Shown here piece by piece: positions 1-11,285 of a DNA stretch of 64,000 bases. The translations under genes were made by a program, and so were the position numbers. A model generated the notes under the pieces. It searched no databases. It was not told the DNA's origin and saw nothing but the letters and a program-made list of their open reading frames with translations. This DNA comes from Glandiceps talaboti (lineage: Eukaryota; Hemichordata; Enteropneusta; Spengelidae), in NCBI RefSeq assembly GCF_964340395.1, contig NC_135556.1:6139501-6203500 (forward strand), in the 5' to 3' direction. How positions within the stretch are numbered: the first letter of the stretch is position 1; each line of letters starts with the position of its first letter.

Positions 1-1425
1 ATTTGTCAACTGTGACTGTTAATACCATTTCCTACCTATTTACAAATAGTCTATTGTCAGGTGGTTCCATTAGGAGGTCACCTGACCAAACGGCATAACA
101 TCATTACGCAGATGACATCTGAGTGATCTGGACGAAAGCTATGTAGCTGTTTCAAAAACTTGATTCCAATATTAAATTTAATTTTAGTATTTTACTGCTA
201 CCAACATTTGTTTGTTAAATCAGGAATTTGCATAATTACTTGTAGTATACACTGGGTTATGGTCAGAAGTATTAGCACAGTTGCAATGGTTTAGAACAAC
301 ACAACAACAGGTCAATATCCAGTTTGGATGATTCAATGTTGTTTTTGTCTTAAACTGTTAAAAATATACAGGGAAAAGTTTTTATTTAGAATCAAGATTA
401 GCATTGTTATCTCCTTACGTTTTGATTTACAATGCATAATGTACTGTGCTACACTGCCCCATATAGTGATACTCAATACATATGGAAGTTTATCAGTGAT
501 TTTGTTACGGATGGTAGGTGGGTATTTTAGTCCCCCTGGTGGTATAATAACGTCAACTAGCTTTTCACAAAATTTGACAGTTGAAGACTTTCACATTATA
601 TACACACGATTGAATACTTTATTCCTGATCCCATGAACATCAGACTCATCACTTTTAGTACACTTGCCTTGTTTAATAGCCAATAGTTTATGTAAAGTTG
701 GACCAAGTAGTAAAGATGTGACTTCAGAAGATGTCCTTATCCCACTTTTATGATGTATGGTACTTTCAATGATTACAATTTACATATTAAAGTTTAAGAC
801 TAGGTATTCACTGCAGCACAGCTGGTTGAGGACAATATCTTTGCTTTCAAACTACTTTTAAAAGGAAGGGATGTCATGTTGTTTTGAAAACACTGTGTCA
901 AGTTCTGTGAATGAAGTCTATCTATACAGTCAATTTAGTTAACTAGTTATCATAAAGGCGATCCATCCACCTGCCTGTCTGCAGCTGTACCAGGGTACCA
1001 ACCAGTGTTATGGTTCAAGGTATACAAATGTATGCAAATTGGCCAGATTCGCCCAGGATGGTTTCCATAACACACCTTAGCAAAATACCACTTATGAGAC
1101 TCGACAACTGACTGCTAAGAGGGATAAGGTGATGTTCCAATGCAGTATTAGTGTTTCATTTTTATTCATTTTATTTTTCTCTAATTGAGATGATAATACT
1201 TTTTCCTTTAATATCAAATTGTACGAGTGTACAATTGTACGAATGCACAATTAGGTAGACCAATGAAGTGTCCAGTTTTTATCTGTCAAAGTCTACATGT
1301 ATATGTATGTATTATTTTAATTTGTTCAATAGTATTGCTTTGTTTAGTTGTGTTTTACATAATGTTTGTCACTTTTGTATGTTTCAAAGCAGACATTTCA
1401 GTTTCTCCCTGTGACAGTAATAAAA
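1..1425. other. AT-rich sequence, no feature seen
   Basis: No repeat array, inverted repeat or convincing exon is visible here. A 102-codon open frame at 328..636 on the plus strand has no recognisable domain and no composition change relative to its surroundings, so I treat it as chance. Confidence 0.5.
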
Positions 1426-1651
1426 TGTATTGTATTGTATCATATTGTATTGTAGCATATTGCATCATATCATATTGTATTGTACTGTATCCTATATTGT
1501 ATTGCATTGTACTGTATCATATTGCATTGTATTGTATGTAATTTGTATTGTATTGCATTGTAGTGTAATTTGTAATGTATTATATGACATTGTATTGTAT
1601 TGTTTGTATTGTATTATTGTATTGTATTGTATTGTATTGTATTGTATTGTA
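1426..1651. repeat. (TTGTA)n pentanucleotide microsatellite
   Basis: About 225 bp of imperfect TATTG/TTGTA units, interrupted by ATATTGCATCATA-type variants in the first half. The last 40 bp is pure, so the 3' end is the younger or more recently expanded end. The Tyr/Ile/Cys/Leu-rich open frames across it are translations of the repeat. Confidence 0.95.
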
Positions 1652-1980
1652 AAGCATTGATATTTTTGTAGTATGGTATGAAGTATTAATAATATTTTGA
1701 ATTGAAGATTAGCAATTATTAGGGATAACAAAAGATGAACAATAATAAGATGAAGTTGTCGATAGATTAACAGTCCAAACAGGATGATAGAGATCGACTG
1801 GCATTAGACACAAGACAGAGTGGGTGGCCAATCATGAATAGATTAAAGAGAGATAGGAAGAGAAAAACAGAAACAAGGCAAAGTTAGTAGAGGATTAGAT
1901 AAGAGAAGACAAGACAAGACAAGCAGAGTTTAGAGAATTGATGAAAGACAATTAGACAAGATGAATTAAACTGGGGTACA

Positions 1981-2668
1981 TAGATAAGGCAGTGAGTGAA
2001 AGATGAATAGATGTGATAAATGGGGGGGGGGTTACAGAGATAGCGCAGTGAGTGAAAGATGAATAGATATGATAAATTGGGGGTGGGTTTACAAAGATAG
2101 TGCAGTGAGTGAAAGATGAATGTATGTGATAAATGGGGGGGGGGGTTTACAAAGATAGTGCAGTGAGTGAAAGATGAATAGATGTGATAAATGGGGGGGG
2201 GGGTTTACAAAGATAGGGCAGTGGGTGAAAGATATTAAATAGAGATAATGGGGGGATTACAGAGGTAGTGGAGTGGGTGAAAGATAAATAGATGAGATTG
2301 AAGGAAAAATGGGAGGGGGATGCAGAAAAGGTAGTTAAACAATTATTAGTTGAGAGAAGAGGGGGACAGCCATATGTAAGTGGGTGAAAGATGACTAGAT
2401 GGGAGGATAACTAGAAGGAACATAGATAAGGTAATTGGTGACAGATAATAGACAAGATGCACTGTAGATAAAATTGAAGGGGATTGAGATAAGGCAGGCA
2501 GTGGCCAAAAGATGTGTAGATAAACAGAGGTGGGGCAGAGGTAAGGTAGTGGGAGATACATGAATTGATGAGATAAAGAGAGGAGGGCAGAGGTAAGGTA
2601 GTAAGTGAAAGGAGAATATATGAAATTAGGTGTTAAACATAGGACAGAGATATTATAAAGCAGTGCAT
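1981..2668. repeat. ~58-bp purine-rich minisatellite with decaying 3' flank
   Basis: Units beginning GCAGTGAGTGAAAGATGAAT recur near 1990, 2046, 2103, 2160 and 2219, then decay. Each unit ends in a G-run of variable length (4-11 G) before TTACAAAGATAG. From about 2345 to 2668 the same purine-rich motifs (GGTAAGGTAG, GAAAGATGA, GATGAGATAAA) persist without clean periodicity, so this is an old array with a better-preserved 5' core. The strand asymmetry (almost no C on the plus strand) is marked. The 110-codon minus-strand frame at 2346..2678 is its Ser/Leu/Pro-rich shadow. Confidence 0.85.
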
Positions 2669-2856
2669 GGATGACCACAGTTCAACCAATTATCTCTTAC
2701 CAAGGTTGAATGAATCCAACAAGTCTACAAATAGCCCTTTGATATAAGTTGGCAATTATTGTAAATCCACTATATTGTATATTCTAAGTACAGCTGTATA
2801 TATGGGTATCCTAGTTTGAGATCTACCGATTTCTCATTATGACATTTGTCAAACAG

Positions 2857-2985
2857 GTTATCAGTTGCTAGTTTTCTTATCAACACAATGTCAATGGGGG
2901 TTGTGAAGACAATTTCACTGACAATTTGCTATGTTCCCTCGGGTGACGAAGTAACTGTTATCAGGCTCAGTTTCTTCCTAGGTCT
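2857..2985 (+). other. Weak candidate internal exon (43 codons)
   Basis: A 129-bp segment is bounded by a T-rich stretch ending CAAACAG on the left and a consensus donor (CT|GTAAGTATG) on the right. It stays open in one frame, entering with one nucleotide and leaving with two. The predicted peptide includes TICYVPSGDEVTVIRLSFF. Local GC is higher than in the flanks. I recognise no family and no partner exon was found. A chance open frame of this length is not rare, so the call rests mainly on the paired splice signals. Confidence 0.18.
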
Positions 2986-3100
2986 GTAAGTATGCAACTC
3001 TTGCAACTCCAGGTTTAATCATTTCAAGAAGCTACATACTCATGTATTCTCTGAAGTCATGAAATCTTCCTCACTCTCAATCTGAAAAGAGAAGTTCAGC

Positions 3101-3127
3101 TGTGTGTGTGTGTGTCTGTGTCTGTCT
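3101..3127. repeat. (TG)n microsatellite
   Basis: A short TG run grades into TCTG/TCTGTT units. It lies 70 bp upstream of a long CT tract, with two copies of a CTCTAAAAAGAGA-like segment between them. Confidence 0.85.
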
Positions 3128-3190
3128 GTTTGTTTCTCACTCTAAAAAGAGAAGTGCAGCTCTGTTTCCATCTCTAAAAAGAGAGTAAGT

Positions 3191-3195
<5 letters not shown>

Positions 3196-3258
<63 letters not shown>

Positions 3259-3276
3259 TTCTCTCTCTCTCTCTCT
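3196..3276. repeat. (CT)n microsatellite
   Basis: About 80 bp of nearly pure CT, with single interruptions (CTATCTCTTTCT) near 3252. It is a polypyrimidine mirror repeat able in principle to form triplex DNA. Confidence 0.95.
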
Positions 3277-4238
3277 GAAAGTTTGTGAAGATGAAACAAT
3301 GACAATAGACATCAGGTTAATTTTTTTTTCAAAAGTTAAATTAATTATTATACAGAAAGAACAGTGCAGGTATCATCTCACACACACAAATCTAAATATA
3401 CGAAAATGCATGTACACTATTAACTATCACAGCATGACATTTTAGATACTCATTCTGAACAGGACCCTCAGACAGACATCAACAAAAATGACTGAAAATG
3501 TTGTTAAAAAAATTCTTGTAATAAAGCTGTCATTAATAGAAAACAAGTATAGTTCATATTTTCTGAACCATCCCACATTTCTGCATATTAATGAGATCAT
3601 TTGCATATACCTTATTTTCAACTCAGACAGAGATTCTTAAAACTTTAATAATACAATAACTGTATTTATGTCATTGAAAAGCCCATACCTCATAAATTAG
3701 TCTCTGGCTTTCGTTTAGAGGTAGTTAATTATATCTTTATATTAATAATTAATTAAAATGAACTTTGTTAGATTGAGCACTAGCTCCTGGAAATCTAATT
3801 TCTTATATGGTATGGAAGTCAACAGGGGGAAACATCTGTGGCCTTTGGTACAGGAAAAGATCATAGAGTTCAGTAAGTAATTTAATGTGCAATTAAATTT
3901 GTGCTCCTGAGGCTAGAACACTGAAGTTTTAGACTTTTTAGTTGAACCTATCATCTATTATAAACTTAAGTTTTATGTTTTACGTGAGGTTGTCATCAAT
4001 GTATGCTGCTGGTTATGTCTGATGTGGAGTCTGTGTGTGGAGAAAGGTGGTCTAATGTCTGTCTACAACAGCCTTTAGTAAAATCATTCTTAAATTAGAT
4101 AATATGCCCAGCAGCTAACGGTATTTTGAATGGTTTGTGAAAAGATTAATATGTCATGATTGTACTATGTATTCTAGAGAAATGTTTTGTTTGATCAAAG
4201 GACAAATACCAAATGTATTAAAAGGTTGTATAAACAGA
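3277..4238. other. AT-rich unique sequence, nothing recognised
   Basis: No repeat, exon pair or RNA gene is visible in this stretch. Confidence 0.45.
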
Positions 4239-4295
4239 CACACATACATACGTACGTACATGTATGTATGTACATATGTACATACATAAATACAT
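4239..4295. repeat. CATA/CGTA/TGTA microsatellite block
   Basis: Mixed ACAT, ACGT and ATGT tetranucleotides form a locally self-complementary block: ACATACGTACGTACATGT and similar palindromic words. It is a smaller satellite of the larger array 170 bp downstream. Confidence 0.85.
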
Positions 4296-4460
4296 GTTTA
4301 GAACTTGTGATGTGTTTTTCTACATGTACTTCAGTACAGATATTTGTCAGGTTTTCAACCTACTTCTAACTTGCCTTTATCCTTTGTAAAAGACTATTCA
4401 TTGAAAATGTCAGGATTGTACTTGATCAGGACTGTTTTGCTCATTACTTTTGCACTCCTA

Positions 4461-4673
4461 CATACACATGTACATGTATGTACATATATGAAAGTATGCA
4501 CATATGTGCATGCATGTATGCTTACAAGCACATTATACATACATAAATACATGTATACATACATGTACATACATACATACCTACCTACCACCTACATACG
4601 TACACACACACGCACGCATGCACGCATACATACATACATACATACATACATACTTATATACATGTGTACACAC

Positions 4674-4704
<31 letters not shown>

Positions 4705-4767
4705 CATACATACAACCATCCATCCATCCATCCATCCACAAACACATTGGTACATACATACATTTAG
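4461..4767. repeat. Compound (CATA)n / (CATC)n microsatellite
   Basis: About 300 bp made mainly of ACATAC tetranucleotides, with GTACATGTATG palindromic variants at the 5' side, a CACACACGCACGCATGCACG block near 4604 and (CATC)6 near 4716..4738. Pure CATA runs lie at about 4627..4653 and 4676..4713. Open frames full of Thr/His/Tyr/Ile, and their Cys/Met/Tyr/Val shadows on the other strand, are artefacts of this repeat. Confidence 0.95.
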
Positions 4768-5354
4768 CTGATCAAATAACAAATATTTAAAACTTGTGTA
4801 TCGGTGTCTTAAATGGTACCCTACCACAAACATGCTACAGAGGAAGATGAGCAATTGTGATATATTCATCTATTTGCTATCTAGCTGTAAAGAAACACCA
4901 ATGTCTGAAGATAAACTCATTAAATAGTAGGTAAACTGAACTACTGCCTGTCATTGACATAAACTATATTGTGTGCTTCTTTTACCATTATGCCCTTTTA
5001 GATTCAAATCCTTTGATAAGTTACGTAGTATCTATTAAGTTTTATTGCAGTGCATGCACATAGTGTATGATCTTGAGTGATACCACGAGAGTATAGTGCT
5101 AAAATCAAAGGTCTAATACACTTAATACTGTAACACTAATCCCAGTCTTTTATTCAAGTGGTGTTTCAGATTGTACCTTTCTTCATGACTACAAGAGAAT
5201 ACGAACCATAAAAGTATATAGATGAATGAAGACAGTGTTGAAAAAGCCGTACCAAATAAAATGAAATAATTAGAACTTACAGAACTCAGAAATCACAAAC
5301 TAATAAAATGATAGTATTTGCCAGGTGCAGTTAATGAATGAGAGTATAGTACTT
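4768..5354. other. AT-rich unique sequence, nothing recognised
   Basis: No repeat, exon or RNA gene is visible between the CATA array and the dispersed hairpin element. Confidence 0.45.
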
Positions 5355-5714
5355 ATTATACCCAGCCTGAGCCAAGTTGAACAAAAAATATGGAATGTAT
5401 ACTCTGGTCATTCTACATCACGACAACTTGTGTCTCTGTCATAACAACGCGTGTCTACATCACTGCATGGTTCTGCTGTGTTCGAAATAAGAGTCAAAAT
5501 TTTCAAAATTGTCATTACTTTCCCTTTGATATTACTGGCGCTGGTATAATTATGTTATTCTCCAATATTTGTCTTCATTCAGCTGGAAAATACTTGTAAC
5601 CAAGGGTTGTCACTATGAGTCGCTAGACAAGTAGTGACAAAAAGGCCCCTTAGTTCACTCATATTTTCCTTGGCTGAACAAAGAAAAATATTGGGGAATA
5701 ACATCTAATATAGT
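5355..5714 (+). mobile_element. Dispersed hairpin element, copy A (non-autonomous)
   Basis: Element of about 360 bp found three times in the window: here, inverted at 26093..26410, and 5'-anchored with an expanded array from 63018 to the window end. Shared landmarks in order are GAGCCAAGT, a TCTGCTGTGTTCGAAAT block, TTTCAAAATT, the segment TATTACTGGCGCTGGTATAA, and a terminal inverted repeat. Positions 5556..5615 pair with 5631..5700: TATTCTCCAATATTT faces AATATTGGGGAATA, and GTTGTCACTA faces TAGTGACAAA. It has no coding capacity, so it is a MITE-like or foldback element. Exact ends and any target duplication are not resolved, and the 69-codon frame inside it is not a gene. Confidence 0.75.
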
Positions 5715-6713
5715 ATGGCAAATAATGTACAGGGAGAAGATTATAAGTAATTAGATGTATTTGTTTTCAGAAAGCAGAGTAAACATACAAGTACTTGAGA
5801 CTATTTAACCACTCGTGTTACAGTACATTTTGTAATAATATTTGAAATGTTATTCATGACAGCGAATAATTCACTCCATTAGATTGATTGCCCAAAATAT
5901 GTCAACACATTTAATGGCTGTGTACCATGTCATATGTGTACAAAGGGGATGCATGTTTGCTCTTTAAAAATGCCACTACTTCGTATACACAGCGTACTGT
6001 GTGTATGTATCATTTGATGACTCAGTATCAAGTTGTTCATCCTCAGTACTTGTGACATCAGTATCACTATTCAGTACACACTGTCACAACCTTCACACTT
6101 GACACCTTTAAACTGTTTGATAATATATTACTTGTCATGTCGTGTCGTGTAGTGGGTGAATTAGATTTACATGTGGGTTTTGTTGTTGGCCGTTTTGTTT
6201 GCGGTGTATCTTGTTGCAGTATACACCATAAGGTTGATGAAAGTATAAGTTACATGTATGTCTGTGTTATTCTATACACCGGGGACAAATATTATACCAT
6301 GTATGATGTCATTAAACATTTATAAGGCTAATGATCAATTTTTCATATTCTCATTACAATAATTAGTTTTGTAAGTGATATCTTGTGCGTAAAAAAAAAA
6401 GTTGTTTTACAAGACTTTAACATGACATATTATTATGTACCAGTGATTACTTGCACCAGAGCACACACATAGAAGTGGTATTTAAATTTGCACAGCAGTG
6501 CAATACCGAGAACATTATTTTCACATCTGCAAATTATATGCAAATGAGGATATGATCGTTCGTTGAAAGTGTGTAATTGCACAGGATCATTTTTATGGAG
6601 ATTTGCTGTTTTGGATAAATATACGTAATAATAACAGAACCTCATTCTGTGTGAGTTCCAGTCTGGTGTGGATACTTGGGCCCAGGCATATTTCGTGCCA
6701 TCAATGCAATAAT
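5715..6713. other. AT-rich unique sequence, nothing recognised
   Basis: No array or convincing exon is visible. A short phrase rich in GTCGTGTCGTGT near 6137 is not extended into a repeat. Confidence 0.4.
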
Positions 6714-6753
6714 GTCGTATCTGCTATGCAATAATTGTATAGGCAGATACGAC
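6714..6753. repeat. 40-bp near-perfect palindrome / hairpin
   Basis: GTCGTATCTGC at 6714..6724 is matched exactly by its reverse complement at 6743..6753. The complementarity continues inward (CTATGCAAT against ATTGTATAG, one G/T mismatch and one bulge), leaving essentially no loop. It could form a small cruciform, or be the remnant of a longer inverted repeat. It has no terminator-like U tract. Confidence 0.7.
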
Positions 6754-7500
6754 CTTACTGCAGTGATACCATGATTTGCACTGGTGTTTGCAGTGTTTTC
6801 TGCTGCAGAGAACAATGCAAGCATGAGTGCAAATACCCCTGGGTATGGCATACTTGCACTTTCATGTCTTTGGGTTCTGTAACACCACGTTATATAAGCC
6901 TTGTCATACTGAAGTCACCAATTTAACTACAGGCCAGTGTCCTCTTTACAGCACTAACATATGTTCCTTTGTGAACCCCTTGTCTTCATACAACAGCATT
7001 ATCCAACATACATGTATGCTTCCCTGAATCAGTTTTTGTTGCATGGCAAAATATATGCTCTGGTTTGCTAGAATGAGTGAAGACCTCTTCCTGAAATATT
7101 CAGTCATTCCAACCTGAAACCACATACCCCTGTATTTGATTGTAACATGATCATTGCAATTACTTATAACAAACCTTTTAGCTAACTGACTGGTTTGTCA
7201 TCATCCTGTTAATATGAATACACCAATGAGTATATGAAATTCTATAATGAGTGGCCATTAAAAAAGTGACATCAAGGAATTCTGACATTCTGGGTCTACC
7301 ACTGCAGTGATAACAGTTTAAGTGAAATTGTATTCCTTAAGGTCAAATGAACATGTCCAAAGTGATCAAACGTTAGCAAATATAACTTGTAGAACAACTC
7401 ATAGGGAGTATTATATGATGTTACCACCAGACTTTACATTGCTGTTAGGGATGATCGCACAATGTCACACAAGCTCAATATTTAAGCAAACTTTGTTCAT

Positions 7501-7548
7501 GGGGGTGGGGGGGGTGGGGGGGTGGGGGGTGGGGGGGGTGGGGGGGTG
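7501..7548 (+). repeat. G-rich (G5-8T)n tract, potential G-quadruplex
   Basis: About 48 bp of G5-G8 runs separated by single T residues, with seven runs in a row on the plus strand. Four or more such runs with 1-nt loops match the classical strongest G-quadruplex pattern. The minus strand reads as Pro/His-rich and the plus strand as Gly/Trp/Val-rich; both open frames are artefacts. Confidence 0.9.
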
Positions 7549-8394
7549 GTGTTCTGGCATCAGTGCGATTGCTGAACTTCATTTTCACACTTCTAACTAA
7601 ATTTTGACGGAGAATGTTCACTCCATCAATGATAACAGCTTTGGTATTTACTACTGAGATGTTGATATGTTTATAAAACAATTTTTCCAATGTGAGATAT
7701 GGCGCTGGGTTTCTGGTAGTGTTTTAATGTGTTTGTGTACAACCAAGTTTTTACATTACATCGATTATAGTGGTATGACAGTTTCCATCATGGTTACATG
7801 ATATAAAACGTGTGATATCACACTTGTGAATGTTTTTAGGGGAGTTGAAGGGGGTTTTGACCTAAACAATGATGTTCGTTGTTGAGCTGTGCGACATTGT
7901 GCAATCATCCCTTGTGTAGCTGTACTGTAACAATAAATCTAATGGCACATTGATTTTGGGTCCGCACCTTAAAATAGGCAATGACGACCTGTTACTGTAC
8001 TAATGATGGCTAAAATAGAACTTTAATTGACAAGTAAGATGTCCAGTTATTGTTTTTTTAAACAATTTTCAGTAAATAGAAGGTTGGCTGTCTGATTAAC
8101 ACACAATGGCAAGTTACACCTAGTGCAGCTCTAGTATACCATGATTTGACCTGATATCAAGCAAGCATCACACTTTAAACTCTGAAGAAAACAAGCTGCC
8201 TGTATTGAATGTTTTCGTGAGAGTTTATGTAAGTGTGAGGGTTGGTTAAAATTAGACCAACCTCTCATTGTTAGATAGCTGTAATAGATTGACTAGTATC
8301 TGCTTGTATTAATCATAGGGTTCCATAATCAATTGTTGAATCACTTCTCTTTAAGCAGTACCAATTACTGTTACCTAGTACTAGTGGGGAGTAA
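7549..8394. other. AT-rich unique sequence, nothing recognised
   Basis: No repeat or gene signal is visible between the G-rich tract and the relic tandem array. Confidence 0.4.
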
Positions 8395-9450
8395 TTTAAA
8401 TGTGATTTGTTACTATTTGGATAGTCACACACATTCTTTCTCAGGCAATGTGGTACAGTTATCACAGATTTTTCACAGGGTGATGATATACACAAATGTA
8501 ACATTCACTGTCTTATCTGTCTCTATGTGGTATGAAGTTTAATTTTTCACTGTTTTCTAAGTACAAAATGTATAAATACAAGATTTATGAAAGGATATAG
8601 TCACACACATGCATATTTTCTCATATATCACAGATTTCACATGGTGATATGATTATTGTATAATTATGCAAATGTAACACTCACAGTTTATCTATCCTGA
8701 GAAGTTTCCATAGTATTAGTAAGACACAATATTGTAGAAACATCGTCGCAAACCACGACCGTTTTACGGTACCGTTTTTAACGAGCCGGTCTCTACTGGG
8801 GACTTTTATTTTGAAGTGTAGCGGAAGAAATAATAGCTCTGGTTTGCGAGAATGTGTAGAAAGTACTGAGTTCTTCAAAGTTTAATTTTCATCGATTTCC
8901 AAATACGGAAGTGCAAAATTTGGCAAATTTAGGATAGTCAGACACTTACTTTAACCCAGACAGACAGAGAGACAGAAAGAGAGACAGAGAGACACACAAT
9001 ACTTTAATACACATTGTGATAGTTATCATGGATTTCACAGGATGATATGATATGATGCAAACATAACATTTAACATCATGACTTTCCAAATTAGACCAGT
9101 ATCACATACATATCACCGCCATTGTAATTCAGCGGGGAACAGCGCCCCCACAGTCATGCAGTAATTTGCCATTTCCCGCCTGGGCACACTTTGCCCAATT
9201 AAGGTCAATTGTTTGAATTATTGAACCATCATTTTCTCCAAAAAAATAAGAAAAAGAATATTTTGTAAATATATTTTAACACTCCATAGGGTATACGATA
9301 AAACCTTTTACAGAGTGAATATGGATTTTGTGGACCTCAGTAAATGCAGTACAGCTTACGGACCGTAACGCCACACAAACTCGGTCCGCAAAACCTACAT
9401 GAATATCCTGTACAAGTCTTCAAAGTTTAATCTTCTCTGCTTTCTAAGTA
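8395..9450 (+). repeat. Decayed ~170-bp tandem repeat array
   Basis: Several blocks recur at roughly 170-bp multiples. GGATAGTCACACAC-like lies near 8418, 8592 and 8930. CACAGATTTCACAGGGTGAT-like lies near 8463, 8629 and 9028. GAAGTTTAATTTTCACTG..TTTCTAAGTAC-like lies near 8530, 8871 and 9416. Copies are strongly diverged and interrupted by a GACAGA-rich stretch near 8958..8996 and by unrelated CpG-rich sequence at 8742..8800. The period is inferred from block spacing (about 174, 338 and 341 bp), not from an alignment. Confidence 0.6.
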
Positions 9451-9984
9451 CAGATTGAAGTAAATATTAAATGCCAACTCAATGAAAATGACATTTTTTT
9501 TGTATGACTTAGTAGGTTTTTATCCCCATTATGTGATGAATATTTAAAACGTAATATTTGTATTATCATTATTATAAAATATCTTTATTCCGGCTATAAA
9601 ACTCGATAAATGTCACTAACGATGCATAGCTTAGAGGGTCTTATACATTATCAAACACACAAACATTTAGGTACATATTAAAGAAATGTTTTCCACTTTT
9701 GTATTAAACCAATTTCAGAAATTACCAGAAGCTTCTTAGAGAGTTTTTTTTTTTAGAGAGTTGAATCGTCTTACTAACTGTATTCTTGTATATCAATATT
9801 TTGTTGATGGAAACACTTAAACCATAGATAAATGGTATATCTAATGAAGTGTGTTTCTTTTTATGTACTATATTGTTACTTTTAATGTAGCGATGACAGT
9901 AGCTTTCATGCTGGTTAGATTCCCATTTCATTACTATATGGTTCACTGCAATGCCGGTGGTCCAAGGCCGGACCATTAACTTTT
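9451..9984. other. AT-rich sequence between relic arrays
   Basis: No clear repeat unit or gene is visible. An 84-codon minus-strand frame at 9722..9976 shows no domain and I treat it as chance. Confidence 0.4.
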
Positions 9985-11285
9985 AAAGATTCACCGACTG
10001 ACATCAACTATAGCAGAGATAAAGAGCTGACATTGACAAGGACATAGATACTGTGTGGATGTTTGGCGATGCCAGTAATGTTAAGTACCATAGAGTCTGA
10101 CCTGACATGACATTTTATATTAACATAAATAAATCTTTAAAAAGTCTTGTTTTTGTCATCACATTTCCTGCTAAGACTCACAACATAAGGATCTGACAAG
10201 GACACAGTTACTGTACTGTCAAAAGGTGCAGTCATTGAAGCTGTTCTTGCAAAAAGCTGTCCTTATGCAATTTTTTTAGTAGGCAGGCAATTTTTTCAGT
10301 CGGAAGTGGGGGAAGCAAAGAAGTCAGAATTACAGTGAGGAAGTTCTGATTTTGATACTGTGGGACTGGAAAATATGGAATCATGGTGGAGGGGTGCACA
10401 TTGTGTATGTCAAAATGAATTGTTGGTATAGTTAGCACAAATGATTTCCTGGTGGGGAGTGGGTAAATCATTCTCATTATTGGGTGGGCAGTGAGTGGGC
10501 TGGTAGGTAAGTTGAACACCAGTGGATGGGACAGCAGGCAGATATTCTTCACCACCAGTGGGGAGGGCACAGACGAACAGCTAAACACCCTCCTCACATT
10601 TTGTTGAGGGGAGGGGGGAGTGAGCATGGTTCCATAAAAAACATCATTTTTGGTCTGAAACAACATGTAATTAATGAAAACCACAAATCTGCCCGTTGGC
10701 TACATCTGTGTCAAGTACCCTGGAATCTGACCTAATGTGACCATTTACAATTTATAGTAAATATTAACAGATTTTAATACTTTTAATATTTGTCATCACA
10801 TTTCCTTGCGAGACTTACTGACTGCCCTATGGCAGCTGTAGCAGAGATGATTAAGAACTGTGTACATGTTTGGAGAAGTCATATACCTTGGAATCTGACC
10901 TAATGTGACCATTTACAGTATCAACATTAACAGATTTTAAAATTTGTAATTTTTGTCATCACATTTCCTTGCGAGACTTACTGACTGCCCTAGGGCAGAA
11001 CTGTGACATGTTTGGAGAAATCAAGTACCTTGGAATCTGACCGAATGTGACCCTTTACAGTAAAGTTAACAAATTTAAAACTTTCAGTTTTTGTCATCAT
11101 GTTTTCTTTCAAGACTCACTGACTGACTGACAGCTATGATAGCAGAAATAAGAAGCTGAGGAGTACACAGTTACTTTGTGCATGTTACTAGAGGTCAAAT
11201 ACCATGGAATCCGATTTATGTGACATTTTTACAGTAACATTAACAAATCTTTAAACTTTAGATTTTGTCGTCATGTGTTCCGATC
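9985..11285 (+). repeat. Interrupted ~170-bp tandem repeat array, five diverged copies
   Basis: Landmarks recur in fixed order: TGGAATCTGACCTAATGTGA, then TTTACAGTAA..TTAACA, then TTTTTGTCATCACATTTCCT, then CGAGACTTACTGACTG, then a TAGCAGA..AAG..GTG block. The GGAATCTGACC block lies near 10091, 10720, 10892, 11033 and 11206, giving spacings of about 172, 141 and 173 bp for the last four. The first copy (9985..10215) is separated from the rest by about 480 bp of purine-rich, degenerate GGTGGG-type sequence (10216..10690). The 150-codon minus-strand frame in that spacer is Pro/Leu/Ser-rich low complexity and I do not call it a gene. Confidence 0.8.

Noticed and set aside
4344-4869. 148-codon Thr/His/Tyr-rich open frame and its shadows
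   Set aside because: Product of the CATA tetranucleotide array; only the first part is non-repetitive and it has no domain.
10232-10684. 150-codon minus-strand open frame
   Set aside because: Lies in a G-rich low-complexity spacer of a tandem array; Pro/Leu/Ser-biased, with no recognisable domain.
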